Notes under the pieces: model-generated
What the model was told of the DNA's origin: nothing
Seen by the model: the letters and a program-made list of their open reading frames with translations, nothing else
Database searches by the model: none
Part shown: piece by piece, positions 34,319-43,297 of the stretch
Position numbering within the stretch: the stretch's first letter is position 1
Layout: each line of letters starts with the position of its first letter
NCBI GenBank assembly: GCA_017474045.1
Contig: JAFUHX010000020.1
Coordinates: 62,001-126,000 of the forward strand
Reading direction: 5' to 3'
DNA from: Clostridia bacterium
GTDB taxonomy: Bacteria; Bacillota; Clostridia; Oscillospirales; Acutalibacteraceae
DNA length: 64,000 nucleotides
Made by a program: the position numbers and the translations under genes

Positions 34319-34781
34319 TTTTTCTCATCTTAATAAAAAAGGCGAGGCGGTAATGGTTGATGTAGGCGAAAAGCCTTTTTCAAGAAGAACGGCTAAAGCA
34401 AAGGCAACAATTAAAATGAAAGAAGAGACCCTGAGCGCTCTTCTTTCAAGTCAGCTGAAAAAAGGTGATGCGCTTGCTGCTGCAAGAATTGCCGGAATTA
34501 TGGCAGGGAAAAAAACGAGTGAGTTGATTCCCCTTTGCCATAATATTCCCATTGAAAAGCTTGAAATCAGCTTTGAAAACAATCAAAAAGATGAGCTTTA
34601 TGTTTTTGCTTCAGCTGTTTGCACATATAAAACAGGGATTGAAATGGAAGTTCTGACCGCGGTGAGTGTGGCGGCTCTGACAGTTTATGATATGTGCAAG
34701 GCAATTGACAGAGAAATGACAGTTGAAGAAATTAAGCTTTTAGAAAAAACAGGCGGAAAGAGCGATTTTAAAAATGATTGA
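34311..34781 (+). CDS. moaC: Cyclic pyranopterin monophosphate synthase
   Basis: This 156-aa protein has GEAVMVDVGEKPFSRRTA near the N terminus, the IPLCHNIP motif (about residue 76) and MEVLTAVSVAALTVYDMCK (about 117) of MoaC. It works after MoaA in making cPMP from GTP. It starts with TTG, with GGGAGG 8 nt upstream inside the moeA fusion gene, overlapping it by 8 bp. moaA overlaps its end by 8 bp. Confidence 0.92.
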   Translation: MNNFSHLNKKGEAVMVDVGEKPFSRRTAKAKATIKMKEETLSALLSSQLKKGDALAAARIAGIMAGKKTSELIPLCHNIPIEKLEISFENNQKDELYVFASAVCTYKTGIEMEVLTAVSVAALTVYDMCKAIDREMTVEEIKLLEKTGGKSDFKND

Positions 34782-35727
34782 CAGTTTTGGAAGAAAAATA
34801 GATTATCTTCGCTTGTCTGTTACGAAACGCTGCAACCTTAATTGTGTTTATTGCAAAGAAAGCGAAAGCAGCAAGGCAGACGAGTTAACCCCTGACCAGA
34901 TTGAAAGACTCGTTAAGGTTTTTGCTTCTCTGGGTTTTAAAAAAGTCAGGCTGACCGGCGGCGAACCTCTTATAAGAGAAGATATTGCAGAAATTGCCCG
35001 AAGGGTTAAAGCCATTGACGGAGTTGAAAAATTGGTTTTAACAACCAATGCTGTCAGACTGAAAGAGATGGCGAAGCCGCTGAAAGAAGCGGGTGTCAGC
35101 GCGGTCAATATCAGTCTTGACACTACCGATGAGGCGGAATATAAAGCCATTACCGGTGCAGACTGTTTAAAAAAGGTTTTTGAAGGCATTGATGAGGCAG
35201 AAAAGGTTGGTCTCAGTCCATTAAGAATAAATTCGGTTTTAATCAAAGGCAAAAATGAAAAAAGAGCAGGAGATTTAATTGAATTGGCGAGAAACAAAAA
35301 AATTGATGTCAGATTTATTGAGTTAATGCCGTTCACCGATGAAGGAAAAGACGAAGCAAAAATTGTTTCAGGCGAAGAAATTCTTTCTTCTTTTCCTTTT
35401 TTAAAGCCTTGTGAAAACAAAAAAGCAACAGCTTTTGAAAAAAGTGTTGCCAGATATTATGAAGCTGAAGGCTTTAAGGGAAAAATTGGATTTATTACCC
35501 CTGTCAGCCATAATTTCTGCTCTGAATGTAACAGAATACGCCTTCTCAGCGACGGAAAGCTTCGTCTCTGCTTAGGAAATGAACTGCAGATTGATTTAAT
35601 GCCTTTTATTGATAATGAAAAGGCACTTAAGGAAGAAATTGAAAAAGCCGTTTTAAAAAAGCCAATGAGCCATAGCTTCGCTTGCGGATATGGCGGCTTT
35701 CACGGAATGAATAATATTGGAGGATAA
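34774..35727 (+). CDS. moaA: GTP 3',8-cyclase (radical SAM)
   Basis: This 317-aa radical-SAM enzyme has the N-terminal CNLNCVYC cluster (C20, C24, C27), the RLTGGEPLIR SAM-binding motif and a C-terminal second cluster FCSECNRIRLLSDGKLRLC. It starts cPMP synthesis. The C-terminal GG of MoaA (Gly-Gly tail) is represented by ...NNIGG. RBS is inside moaC; the overlap is 8 bp. Confidence 0.94.
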   Translation: MIDSFGRKIDYLRLSVTKRCNLNCVYCKESESSKADELTPDQIERLVKVFASLGFKKVRLTGGEPLIREDIAEIARRVKAIDGVEKLVLTTNAVRLKEMAKPLKEAGVSAVNISLDTTDEAEYKAITGADCLKKVFEGIDEAEKVGLSPLRINSVLIKGKNEKRAGDLIELARNKKIDVRFIELMPFTDEGKDEAKIVSGEEILSSFPFLKPCENKKATAFEKSVARYYEAEGFKGKIGFITPVSHNFCSECNRIRLLSDGKLRLCLGNELQIDLMPFIDNEKALKEEIEKAVLKKPMSHSFACGYGGFHGMNNIGG

Positions 35728-35729
35728 CA

Positions 35730-36161
35730 ATGGCAAAGGTTTTATCAATTAATATCAGCGAAAAAAAGGGAACTCCCAAAACAAAAATCAATCCCGGAAT
35801 TCTTATTGAAGATTTCGGGTTCAGCGGCGATGCTCACGCAGGAAAGTGGCATAGGCAAGTCAGTCTTCTTGCCAAAGAAAGCATTGAAAAATCAAAAGGC
35901 GGTCTCACAACAGGGCTTTGCCACGGCGTTTTTGCCGAAAATATTACAACCGAGGGAATAGAGCTATATACTCTTCCGGTGGGAACAAAGCTCCAGGTTG
36001 GTCAATGCCTTCTTGAAATCAGCCAGATTGGAAAAGAATGTCACGACGGTTGCGCCATCAGAGAGCTTGTTGGCCAATGCATTATGCCAAGAGAAGGAAT
36101 TTTCGCCCGTGTTTTAAAAGGCGGTGAGGTTTTTGAGGGAGATGAAATAAGCGTTGTTTGA
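35730..36161 (+). CDS. MOSC domain-containing protein
   Basis: This 143-aa protein is little more than a MOSC domain: FGFSGDAHAGKWHRQVSLL (about residues 29-47), GVFAENITTEGI and a late CHDGCAIRELVGQCIMP segment with the conserved cysteine. MOSC proteins bind or transfer sulfur to molybdopterin enzymes. Here it may mature AOR or handle the pterin sulfur. It is the last gene of the tup operon, 2 bp after moaA. Confidence 0.87.
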   Translation: MAKVLSINISEKKGTPKTKINPGILIEDFGFSGDAHAGKWHRQVSLLAKESIEKSKGGLTTGLCHGVFAENITTEGIELYTLPVGTKLQVGQCLLEISQIGKECHDGCAIRELVGQCIMPREGIFARVLKGGEVFEGDEISVV

Positions 36162-36236
36162 TTTTCCTCAAAAACAGCTTTCAAAATGACTGTCTATTAT
36201 TTATGAAAACATGAAAAAATTGAAAAGCTAATAAAA

Positions 36237-36272
36237 ATAGGAGCTGTAAACAGATGTTTTTACAGCTCCTAT
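36237..36272. terminator. Bidirectional terminator between the MOSC and glycerophosphotransferase genes
   Basis: A 14-bp perfect stem (ATAGGAGCTGTAAA / TTTACAGCTCCTAT, 8-nt loop) lies between convergent genes and is AT-rich on both flanks. The plus strand approaches through AATAAAAATAG and the minus strand exits into ATTTTTATTAG. Confidence 0.75.
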
Positions 36273-36306
36273 TAACTTATAAAGCTTAAAACCGAAAAAT
36301 TGAAAA

Positions 36307-39300
36307 TCAGCTGTCGGTCTTTTTTTCGGCAGCTTCTTCAAGCTCATGAAGATAGCTGAAGATTTTTTCAGCGCTGCTGCCGTCGCAGGCATTAAGATAT
36401 TTTTCTTTGAAGGCAGTCTGCTTTTCAAAGCTGTATTCCAAATCGCCTCTGAGATAGGAAAGAAGATCAAACGCGTCAGTAATAACGGGAGCAACTGAAA
36501 GCTCATCATCTTCAAAAACAAAGCTTTCGTTTTCATCCTCTTTAATCTGAGAAGTGAAGAAAATGGGCTTTCCTGTCAGAATACCTTCAAGAAGAACACC
36601 GTTGAAATCACCGATGATAACATCGGAAACAGCCATTGCTTCTCTCTGAGTAAGAACTGCGCTTGCCTCATAAACCGTGTTTTCAAAGGATTTGGCATAG
36701 GCACTGATTATGTCGTCTTCTTTGTTGCTGATAACAAGAATGTTATAGTCTTTTCCAAAAAGCTTTTCAAGAGCGCCAAGGTCAAGATACTGATAGGAAA
36801 AGTGCTTTGTGTTTGTTGTTTTGGGAAGATAAACCATCAGCTTTTTGTCAGGCTCTTTTATAAGAGAAGAAAGCTTTTTCTTAATCTGAGCTTTTCTTTC
36901 TTCGCTGAAATAAACATCGGTCAAAGGATTGCCGAGAACCTTTGTTTTGTTAATGTTTTTCTCGTTAACATAGCTTTTTTTATAAAGCTCTGCAATTCCG
37001 TCTCCTGAGCAGGAAATGAGAGAATAAACCTTTTTATGAATTCTGAGAATACGCTGAATTTTGTCTTCAGAAAAATCATCTTCAATAACCTGAGAAATTC
37101 CTTTTAAAAGAATAGGCTGACGATAAAACTGAATGAGCTTGGTTTCTTTTCTGAATTTGATTTTTGAGAACCAGCCGCTGACATTGCTCATGAAAATATA
37201 TTTTGCTGTTGCAATGTCTGAAAGCATTTTGCCCTTGTAATTCTTTTTAAGAGGAAGAATTACAACGCTGTAGCCGTTCTTTTCATAAAGTGAAATCAAA
37301 GAAGCAAATTCGCTTTCGGCCTTGTTATAGGAGCTGATAACAACAATTTTTTTCTCAACCTCTTTTTTTGCCGCATGGCGATATTTTTTTCTCAATTCAG
37401 AAACAGAAGAGTCATAATCGAAGCTGTATTGCTTGTTTTTAAAGTCAGAAACTGTCAGTTTTTCATTGTTTCGAAGTTCTTTGTTTTCCTGCTTCTGAAG
37501 AGCAACCAGCTCTTTTGTCAGGTAATCATAGTATTCAACAACCTCGTCATCGCTTCTCTCAAGAGACATGGCAAGAGAGTTTGTTATATGATAAAGCGGA
37601 ACAGTTTTGTTTGCAATAGCCTCAACCATCTCTTTTGTCAGAGCCGGAGCATATTCGCGCTCTTTTGCATAGGTGCTCAGAGCATAGCTGAGAGTGGCAA
37701 CATTTTCAATTACCAGAGGATCATTCTGATTGGTTGAATAATAATTAAGGGTAAAATCAAGAAGATCTCTAAGGGTTGACTGACGGTCGCTGAGAGGAAG
37801 AGAAAGAAAATCTTCCGTAAAGTTACAAAGACGAACCTTCATTGAATAAAGAAGCTCTAAATCACATTTTTCCGGAATAATAACGGGCTTCACGGTTCCG
37901 TCTTCATCAAGCTCATAATTTTCAATGCTTTTATAGTTGATGTTTGAGCTGCAAAGAGCCTCAACAACCAACATTGAGGTGTCTTTAGTTGTGTAGTTAT
38001 ATCTGACGTTAAAGCTATCAGAAGGATAAATTGATCTGAGGTAATAGAAAGGAACGTCGAACTCCCGTTTTTCAATGTTATGAAGAAGTCGGGTCAGGCA
38101 GGTTTGCGTGTAACCTCTTCCCCAATAATCAACAAAAGCAAATTTTTCTGAAAAATCAATTTCCTGAGAGAGATATTTATCAACATTGATTCTCTTCTCA
38201 GCAGCCAGCTTCAGAAAATACTCCCGGTAAGCCTTGCTTGCTTTAACTGTTTCAATAACGGTTGACATTTGTTGAGACGTAACAGACTCTTCAAGACCGA
38301 TGTTACAAAGGGCGGGGAAGAACTCTTCAAACTGTTTTCTGTTAACAGAAAGCGAAGCTAAAATTTCTTCGAAAGAGGTTGAGGTGGCAAGAGTTCCGAA
38401 GGAGAGGAAAAAGCTTTCGTCAACATCTTCAATAAAAGAAGGAATTCGCCAGGCTCTTCTTGAACCGTAAATATATTTTGTTTTAACGTTAAGGTTAAGC
38501 TTTTCAATGGCAATGTCGGCAATTTTCTGAGTGTGATAGCCGTCTCTTGCAATGAAATAAAGAGTTTCATATCCGCGGCGCTGAGCATCTTCTGCAACCC
38601 AGATTGAATAGGGAACAAGACAAAGCGAAGCGCAGGCATAGGCGAAATAGTCTTTACTGCTTGAATTTTTCTGGCGAAATCTTGCCATCAAAGCGGCAAC
38701 AAGATAGGCGTCATAGGTTCCGATAGAGTTAACAATTTGTTTTTCATAGTCATTAAAGGTGCAGGCGGTGTGGCGAACAGCCTTGATTCCCAGTGCTGTT
38801 GCCTGCTTGCCGTCGGCGTTGGCGTTGTCGCCGTGGTGAATCCACTGACCGTAGCCATAAAAGCCAATGTCCTTATAGACCTCCTGATATAAAAGGCCGG
38901 TTGACTTATGAACGCCGTATTCGCAAGAAACATATAAAGGCAACTCTGAAAGGATTTCGCTGTGTTTACCGATAAGCTTTTTTATAAAAGCGCCGGGGAG
39001 ATACATGTCGCTTATGAGTAAAACATCGTTTCCGTTTTTTACCAGTGATTCGGCGTAGGCAATCATTTCATCAATAGCAATTGCATCTTCAAGCTCGCAG
39101 GCAAGCTCGGTTTCCTTAAGAAACTCAATTTGCTCCGAAGAAAGATTATAAACGGCTTTCATTCTTTCAAAAATTGAATCAAAAGAGATTTCTGTGTATT
39201 CCGAGTTTCGAGTGTGAGCTGTTTTTCTTCTGTATTCTCTGACATTGGTTTCACATTTAACTCTGATGTCAACATAGGAATTTAAAAAGTGACGGTCAAA

Positions 39301-40686
39301 AGAAAAAGAGGATTTTTCCATTTGTTCTTTTACTTTGCAGAAAATACTGAAAGGATGAAGACCTTTTCTTGAAATGAGAGTATCGAAAACATCGAAGGTA
39401 TAAAGGGTGGGAAGCTCTTCCTTCTTGATTTTAAAGCCAAGAGTTGTGTCAATGATTTTATCCATTGAGTCTTTTGAAGAATACTGCCAGAAGAGGTCAT
39501 AGATTCTTTTTCTCTCTTTTTCCTCTTCTTCAGACTCTTCAGAAACGCAGTTATCCAAAGCCGAAAGAAGCTCTTCAAAAGAATTGCAAAGCTTTCCGCA
39601 GGTCATTTCTTTATAGTCAAAAACATTGTCTCTTAAATCGGTTGAGCCGTAATCGGCAAAATAGCGAATAAAGTTTTTAACTCCACCGGCAAGAAAATCA
39701 TAAAAAATTGAAGAATAGTCGATTATTGCTGTGTCGATTTTATCAATAATTTCATAAATATCGTTTTCATTGTTCCAAAAGAGAAAATATGGCGAATCAA
39801 CATATTTTTCATAAAGAACGCTGAAGCCGAAATCGTTTTTCATAAGTGGATGAATTTTGAAAACGAGAAGCTGATTGTTTTCTTTAAGCTTTTTTTCAAG
39901 CGCTTCCATGTCGGGAAGAAGAGTGTTAACAAAATCAAAGTTCGGGTTGTCTCTGTAGGTTGGGGCATAGACGATGATTTTTGTGTCAGCCGAGCGATTC
40001 TTTTGTTTTAAAATGTCGTGGTCAAAAGATTCAAGACGTTCATAGTTTTGCTGATATATGCAGCGGGGATAGCCTGCTTCAATGACCATGTCGTCAGAAA
40101 GACCCACTTGATTTTTAAAATGCTCTTTCATCAAAGGCGAGGTTACAAGAAAAAGCATATTGTTAAGATAATAGTTGTTGTTAACAATATATTTTTTCAT
40201 GATTCTTTTGAAAAGAAAACCGTAGTCAACCTTTCTTTCAATGGATTTGCAACCAACGCCGTGATATAAGTTAAGGCAAATTGTGTCCTGGAGGGCAGGC
40301 TGAATAATTTCCTTGCATTGCTCCGTTACATAAACACCGGCAGCTGTTGCAATTTCAATTCCTTCCTTTGAAGAGTATAAATAAGCCTTGTATCCGAGAG
40401 AACGGATATATTCAACTGTGTCTTCTTCGGTGCAAAGCCAGAAGGCTTTGATGTCGCTTCTGTATTTATTGATATAAACAAAAAGCCACTTGGGGTTTCC
40501 TGAAAAATTCAACCCCGAATTAAAAACCCAGATGTTTCTTTTGGAAACGCCGAGAATTCCGTAGTCATCAACAATTTCTTTGTTAATAACAGCGGAAGAG
40601 TTAGCTTCTTGCTTGTCGGAATTTATTTTATCGGCTTTGTCAGAGCCGAAAGTCTTTTTTAAAAAATCAAAGAGCTTGTTTTTCAT
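36307..40686 (-). CDS. Three-part envelope enzyme: glycerophosphotransferase - HAD - glycerophosphotransferase-like
   Basis: This 1459-aa cytoplasmic-face protein has a first CDP-glycerol glycerophosphotransferase (TagB/TagF-like) domain at about residues 45-390 (NLYHGVGCKS; YAPTYRDNPNFDF near 242; YSSIFYDFLAGG near 327). A HAD-like domain at about 425-650 has FDVFDTLISR near 430, LLISDMYLPG near 559 and HHGDNANAD near 619. A long middle part contains YGSRRAWRIPSF. A divergent second glycerophosphotransferase-like domain lies at about 1110-1440 (VISSYNK, GDFNGVLLEG). It probably builds a polyol-phosphate or phosphosugar polymer of the surface; the exact product is unknown. No membrane segment is visible. 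It has its own promoter; the next upstream gene is a sialidase-like gene. Confidence 0.8.
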   Translation of the reverse strand: MKNKLFDFLKKTFGSDKADKINSDKQEANSSAVINKEIVDDYGILGVSKRNIWVFNSGLNFSGNPKWLFVYINKYRSDIKAFWLCTEEDTVEYIRSLGYKAYLYSSKEGIEIATAAGVYVTEQCKEIIQPALQDTICLNLYHGVGCKSIERKVDYGFLFKRIMKKYIVNNNYYLNNMLFLVTSPLMKEHFKNQVGLSDDMVIEAGYPRCIYQQNYERLESFDHDILKQKNRSADTKIIVYAPTYRDNPNFDFVNTLLPDMEALEKKLKENNQLLVFKIHPLMKNDFGFSVLYEKYVDSPYFLFWNNENDIYEIIDKIDTAIIDYSSIFYDFLAGGVKNFIRYFADYGSTDLRDNVFDYKEMTCGKLCNSFEELLSALDNCVSEESEEEEKERKRIYDLFWQYSSKDSMDKIIDTTLGFKIKKEELPTLYTFDVFDTLISRKGLHPFSIFCKVKEQMEKSSFSFDRHFLNSYVDIRVKCETNVREYRRKTAHTRNSEYTEISFDSIFERMKAVYNLSSEQIEFLKETELACELEDAIAIDEMIAYAESLVKNGNDVLLISDMYLPGAFIKKLIGKHSEILSELPLYVSCEYGVHKSTGLLYQEVYKDIGFYGYGQWIHHGDNANADGKQATALGIKAVRHTACTFNDYEKQIVNSIGTYDAYLVAALMARFRQKNSSSKDYFAYACASLCLVPYSIWVAEDAQRRGYETLYFIARDGYHTQKIADIAIEKLNLNVKTKYIYGSRRAWRIPSFIEDVDESFFLSFGTLATSTSFEEILASLSVNRKQFEEFFPALCNIGLEESVTSQQMSTVIETVKASKAYREYFLKLAAEKRINVDKYLSQEIDFSEKFAFVDYWGRGYTQTCLTRLLHNIEKREFDVPFYYLRSIYPSDSFNVRYNYTTKDTSMLVVEALCSSNINYKSIENYELDEDGTVKPVIIPEKCDLELLYSMKVRLCNFTEDFLSLPLSDRQSTLRDLLDFTLNYYSTNQNDPLVIENVATLSYALSTYAKEREYAPALTKEMVEAIANKTVPLYHITNSLAMSLERSDDEVVEYYDYLTKELVALQKQENKELRNNEKLTVSDFKNKQYSFDYDSSVSELRKKYRHAAKKEVEKKIVVISSYNKAESEFASLISLYEKNGYSVVILPLKKNYKGKMLSDIATAKYIFMSNVSGWFSKIKFRKETKLIQFYRQPILLKGISQVIEDDFSEDKIQRILRIHKKVYSLISCSGDGIAELYKKSYVNEKNINKTKVLGNPLTDVYFSEERKAQIKKKLSSLIKEPDKKLMVYLPKTTNTKHFSYQYLDLGALEKLFGKDYNILVISNKEDDIISAYAKSFENTVYEASAVLTQREAMAVSDVIIGDFNGVLLEGILTGKPIFFTSQIKEDENESFVFEDDELSVAPVITDAFDLLSYLRGDLEYSFEKQTAFKEKYLNACDGSSAEKIFSYLHELEEAAEKKTDS

Positions 40687-40735
40687 GATTTTTTATCTCC
40701 TGAAAATAGAATTTGTCGCTATTTCTACATTATAA

Positions 40736-40764
40736 ATTATATAACTATTGTTTTTCTATGTCAA
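40736..40764 (-). promoter_or_regulatory. Promoter of the 1459-aa envelope enzyme
   Basis: On the minus strand a perfect TTGACA (40759-40764), 17 bp and TATAAT (40736-40741) lie about 50 bp before the start codon. Confidence 0.8.
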
Positions 40765-40851
40765 GGAAAATTGCAAAGAGCGTTGCGTTTTCCTTCTTCG
40801 TTATATATGTTACCAAAAAGAGAAAAAGTAACACTTTTTTTTAAAAATATA

Positions 40852-40881
40852 AAGCTGTAAAAAACGAGTTTTTTACAGCTT
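40852..40881 (-). terminator. Intrinsic terminator after the sialidase-like gene
   Basis: A 14-bp stem AAGCTGTAAAAAAC/GTTTTTTACAGCTT with a 2-nt loop lies 18 bp after the stop on the minus strand, followed by an AT-rich run with several T. Confidence 0.7.
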
Positions 40882-40898
40882 AGACATAAATGAGTTTT

Positions 40899-42194
40899 TT
40901 ATAGATTTTTCAAAAGCTCGTCTGTATCCTCAAGCCTGATTCGCTTTGAACAGATATAGGTTTTGAGCTTCTTTTGGTCTTTTGTTTTTTCTTCCGGACT
41001 GAATTTTCCATAGCTGCAAGTTACAATTGTTCCGTCTTCCAAAACAACATTTCCGCAGTAGCCTGTGTCTGAACCGGCGCAATATTCAGGCTCAGTCTGT
41101 CCTTCATCAAAAATATGAGCAACTTTAATTCTGTATTGACCTTCAAGGCCTTTTTTCAGGTCATCAAAGGTTCCGACCCAGGCAACATAGCCTTCGCTGA
41201 TCCAGCCATGAAGATTGTTTTTTCCGGAATGAAGACGGGCGTTGTTTCCTCTTTCAATGGAGCGAAAGGTAATGAAAAGGCGGCCGTCTTTGGTGTGTTC
41301 AGCCTTGTGGCGTTCTCCGTTAAGAGCAGGAGGGGCTTCTTTGGGCTTGCTCCATGTTTTTCCTTCGTCAGAGGAAAAAGAAATCAGGGAATTGATTTTT
41401 TTCGAGTTGCTTCTTGAAATCAAACAAAGCTCATTTCCTTTTCCGCCTTCGCTGCGGATAACCTCTACCTCACACATTTTTGAAGATTTTTCAATTTTTC
41501 GGTATTGAGAAAAATATTTTTCGGGAACGCTCCACTTCATTTTTCCCTCTTCATCGAAGGTGAGGATAGTTTTATAGTTATAAAAATCTGAATCATGAAA
41601 AAGCCCCATCCACTTATTAACAAAAACACCGTTTTCTTTAAGTTGCGTAAGACTTGACATTGCAACAATGGGTATGACGGGGTTTTCGCTTTTTAAGTCA
41701 AAAAATCTTTCAAATTCAGTCCATGTTTTTCCCTCGTCGCAGGAAACAGAGCAGTTAAAACCGCCGACGGTTGTTTCGTTCGGCCACTTAGGATTAGCCG
41801 AAATCATAATCAGCTTGTCTTCTGCGTTTGAAAAGCTGAGACGATAAACAGTTGGGGTTTCTCTGGAATAAACCCAGCTTGAAGGAGTATTATTCAGCTT
41901 TTCGTTCCAGCTCAGACCACCGTCAAGACTGATTTTTGTCTGAATGGCTCCTTTACCGTGGTCAGCAGGAAAAAAGGTGAGAATATTTCCGTTTTTCAAA
42001 AGAACGCTGTCAGGGTGAGCCATATAGTCTTTTGAGTTGTCAACAACAGAGAGTTTATAAAGATATTCAAATTTACTGCCCTTGAGTTTTTCGGGCAAAA
42101 GGCTTAAGTCCAGCTCAGGCAAGGTATAGTCTGAACCGGTGAATTTAGATTTTTTGAAAAAAGAAAAATTTAAAAAGGAAAAAGCTTTTTTCAT
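40899..42194 (-). CDS. Sialidase (BNR/Asp-box) family protein, apparently cytoplasmic
   Basis: This 431-aa beta-propeller protein has three Asp-boxes (SLDGGLSW near residue 92, SCDEGKTW near 150, SSDEGKTW near 275). Arginine-bearing segments include YSRETPT and ITFRSIERGNN. The fold is that of exo-alpha-sialidases and related glycosidases, but the usual secretion signal is missing; the N terminus (KKAFSFLNFSFFKK) is basic and lacks a signal-peptide hydrophobic core and cleavage site. Substrate and catalytic competence are unproven. It may act on imported or self-made glycans. RBS AAAGGAG. Confidence 0.75.
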   Translation of the reverse strand: MKKAFSFLNFSFFKKSKFTGSDYTLPELDLSLLPEKLKGSKFEYLYKLSVVDNSKDYMAHPDSVLLKNGNILTFFPADHGKGAIQTKISLDGGLSWNEKLNNTPSSWVYSRETPTVYRLSFSNAEDKLIMISANPKWPNETTVGGFNCSVSCDEGKTWTEFERFFDLKSENPVIPIVAMSSLTQLKENGVFVNKWMGLFHDSDFYNYKTILTFDEEGKMKWSVPEKYFSQYRKIEKSSKMCEVEVIRSEGGKGNELCLISRSNSKKINSLISFSSDEGKTWSKPKEAPPALNGERHKAEHTKDGRLFITFRSIERGNNARLHSGKNNLHGWISEGYVAWVGTFDDLKKGLEGQYRIKVAHIFDEGQTEPEYCAGSDTGYCGNVVLEDGTIVTCSYGKFSPEEKTKDQKKLKTYICSKRIRLEDTDELLKNL

Positions 42195-42326
42195 ATAAAC
42201 ACTCCTTTCGGAAGTTTCTGCCTTTTAAAATTATACAATGTTTTTCATAAAAATGGAATATGCTATGGAAAAAACAGTCTTCTTTATGATAAGATAAAAG
42301 AAGAAAAGCAAACAGGAGAAAGAAAA

Positions 42327-43121
42327 ATGGAAAATAAAGTTGCAATAATAACGGGTGCAAGCTCAGGAATAGGTCGCGAAACGGCAAAGGCCCTTTTGAA
42401 AAAAGGCGTAAAGGTTTATGATTTCAGCCGTCGCGATATACCGCTGGAAAATCTTTTACATTTCAAAACAGATGTAACCGACGAAGAGGCTGTTGCTTCT
42501 TCGGTAAGGAAGGTTTATGAGGCTGAGGGAAAAGTCGATATTCTTATAAACTGCGCCGGCTTCGGAATTTCAGGTGCGGCTGAATTCACTTCTCTTGAAG
42601 ACGCAAAAAAACAGTTTGACGTCAATTTTTTCGGAATGGTCAACATGAATAAAGCCGTAATTCCTTTAATGAGAAAAAACGGTGGCGGAAGAATTATAAC
42701 CGTCAGCTCCGTTGCCGCTGTGGCCCACATTCCGTATCAGAGCTTTTATTCAGCCTCAAAGGCTGCAATAGAGTCTTACACCTGCGCTCTTGATAATGAA
42801 GTGAAGCCCTTTGGAATAAGGGTTACAGCCATTCAGCCCGGTGATATCTGTACGGAATTTACTCAGGCAAGAAAAAAGACTGCCGATGGTGATGATGTTT
42901 ACGGCGGAAGAATTTCACGAAGCGTTTCAAGCATGGAAAAAGATGAGCAAAAGGGGATGAGCCCTGAGGTCGCCGGAAGCTATATTGCTGAAGCGGCGCT
43001 CAAAAAAAGAGTTAAACCCATAAGCACCATAGGTGCGGGCTATAAAATTTTAAGCGTTATGTGTAAAACATTTCCCTGCAGCTTCAGAAACTGGGTGGTA
43101 GGTCAGCTTTATTCAAAATAA
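42327..43121 (+). CDS. Short-chain dehydrogenase/reductase
   Basis: This 264-aa classical SDR has TGASSGIG (about residues 9-16), NCAGFG (about 75), the catalytic serine in ITVSSVAAV and YSASKAA (Tyr/Lys near 143-147). After YSASK it has IQPGDICTEFTQ, common in bacterial SDRs acting on small alcohols, lipids or sugars. The substrate is unknown. RBS AGGAGAAAG. It is divergent from the sialidase gene and monocistronic, ended by a convergent two-module element. Confidence 0.87.
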   Translation: MENKVAIITGASSGIGRETAKALLKKGVKVYDFSRRDIPLENLLHFKTDVTDEEAVASSVRKVYEAEGKVDILINCAGFGISGAAEFTSLEDAKKQFDVNFFGMVNMNKAVIPLMRKNGGGRIITVSSVAAVAHIPYQSFYSASKAAIESYTCALDNEVKPFGIRVTAIQPGDICTEFTQARKKTADGDDVYGGRISRSVSSMEKDEQKGMSPEVAGSYIAEAALKKRVKPISTIGAGYKILSVMCKTFPCSFRNWVVGQLYSK

Positions 43122-43186
43122 AGCTTATAGAAAAAAGATGAAAAGCAGCCGGACGATGATTTTTAAATAACTTTTTTTCATTGTTT

Positions 43187-43270
43187 AAGGGGTTCCTACA
43201 GCTATCAGTTCTGCAGGAACCCCTTGTTGATTTATCTTGCTTTATGCGGTCTGCTCTTTTTTACAGCCCT
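43187..43270 (-). terminator. Dispersed two-module 3' element, copy after the hydroxyacid dehydrogenase gene
   Basis: On the minus strand, module A (GGGCTGT, A-run, GAGCAGACCGCAT; about 43244-43269) starts about 28 nt after the stop. Module B (AAGGGGTTCCT...AGGAACCCCTT, 43187-43225) follows. Only two T follow stem B on that strand, so it is not a typical U-tract terminator, although the stem also lies after the convergent SDR gene. Confidence 0.65.
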
Positions 43271-43297
43271 TGCTTGTTTTGTTAAGTGTTAAGCTTA

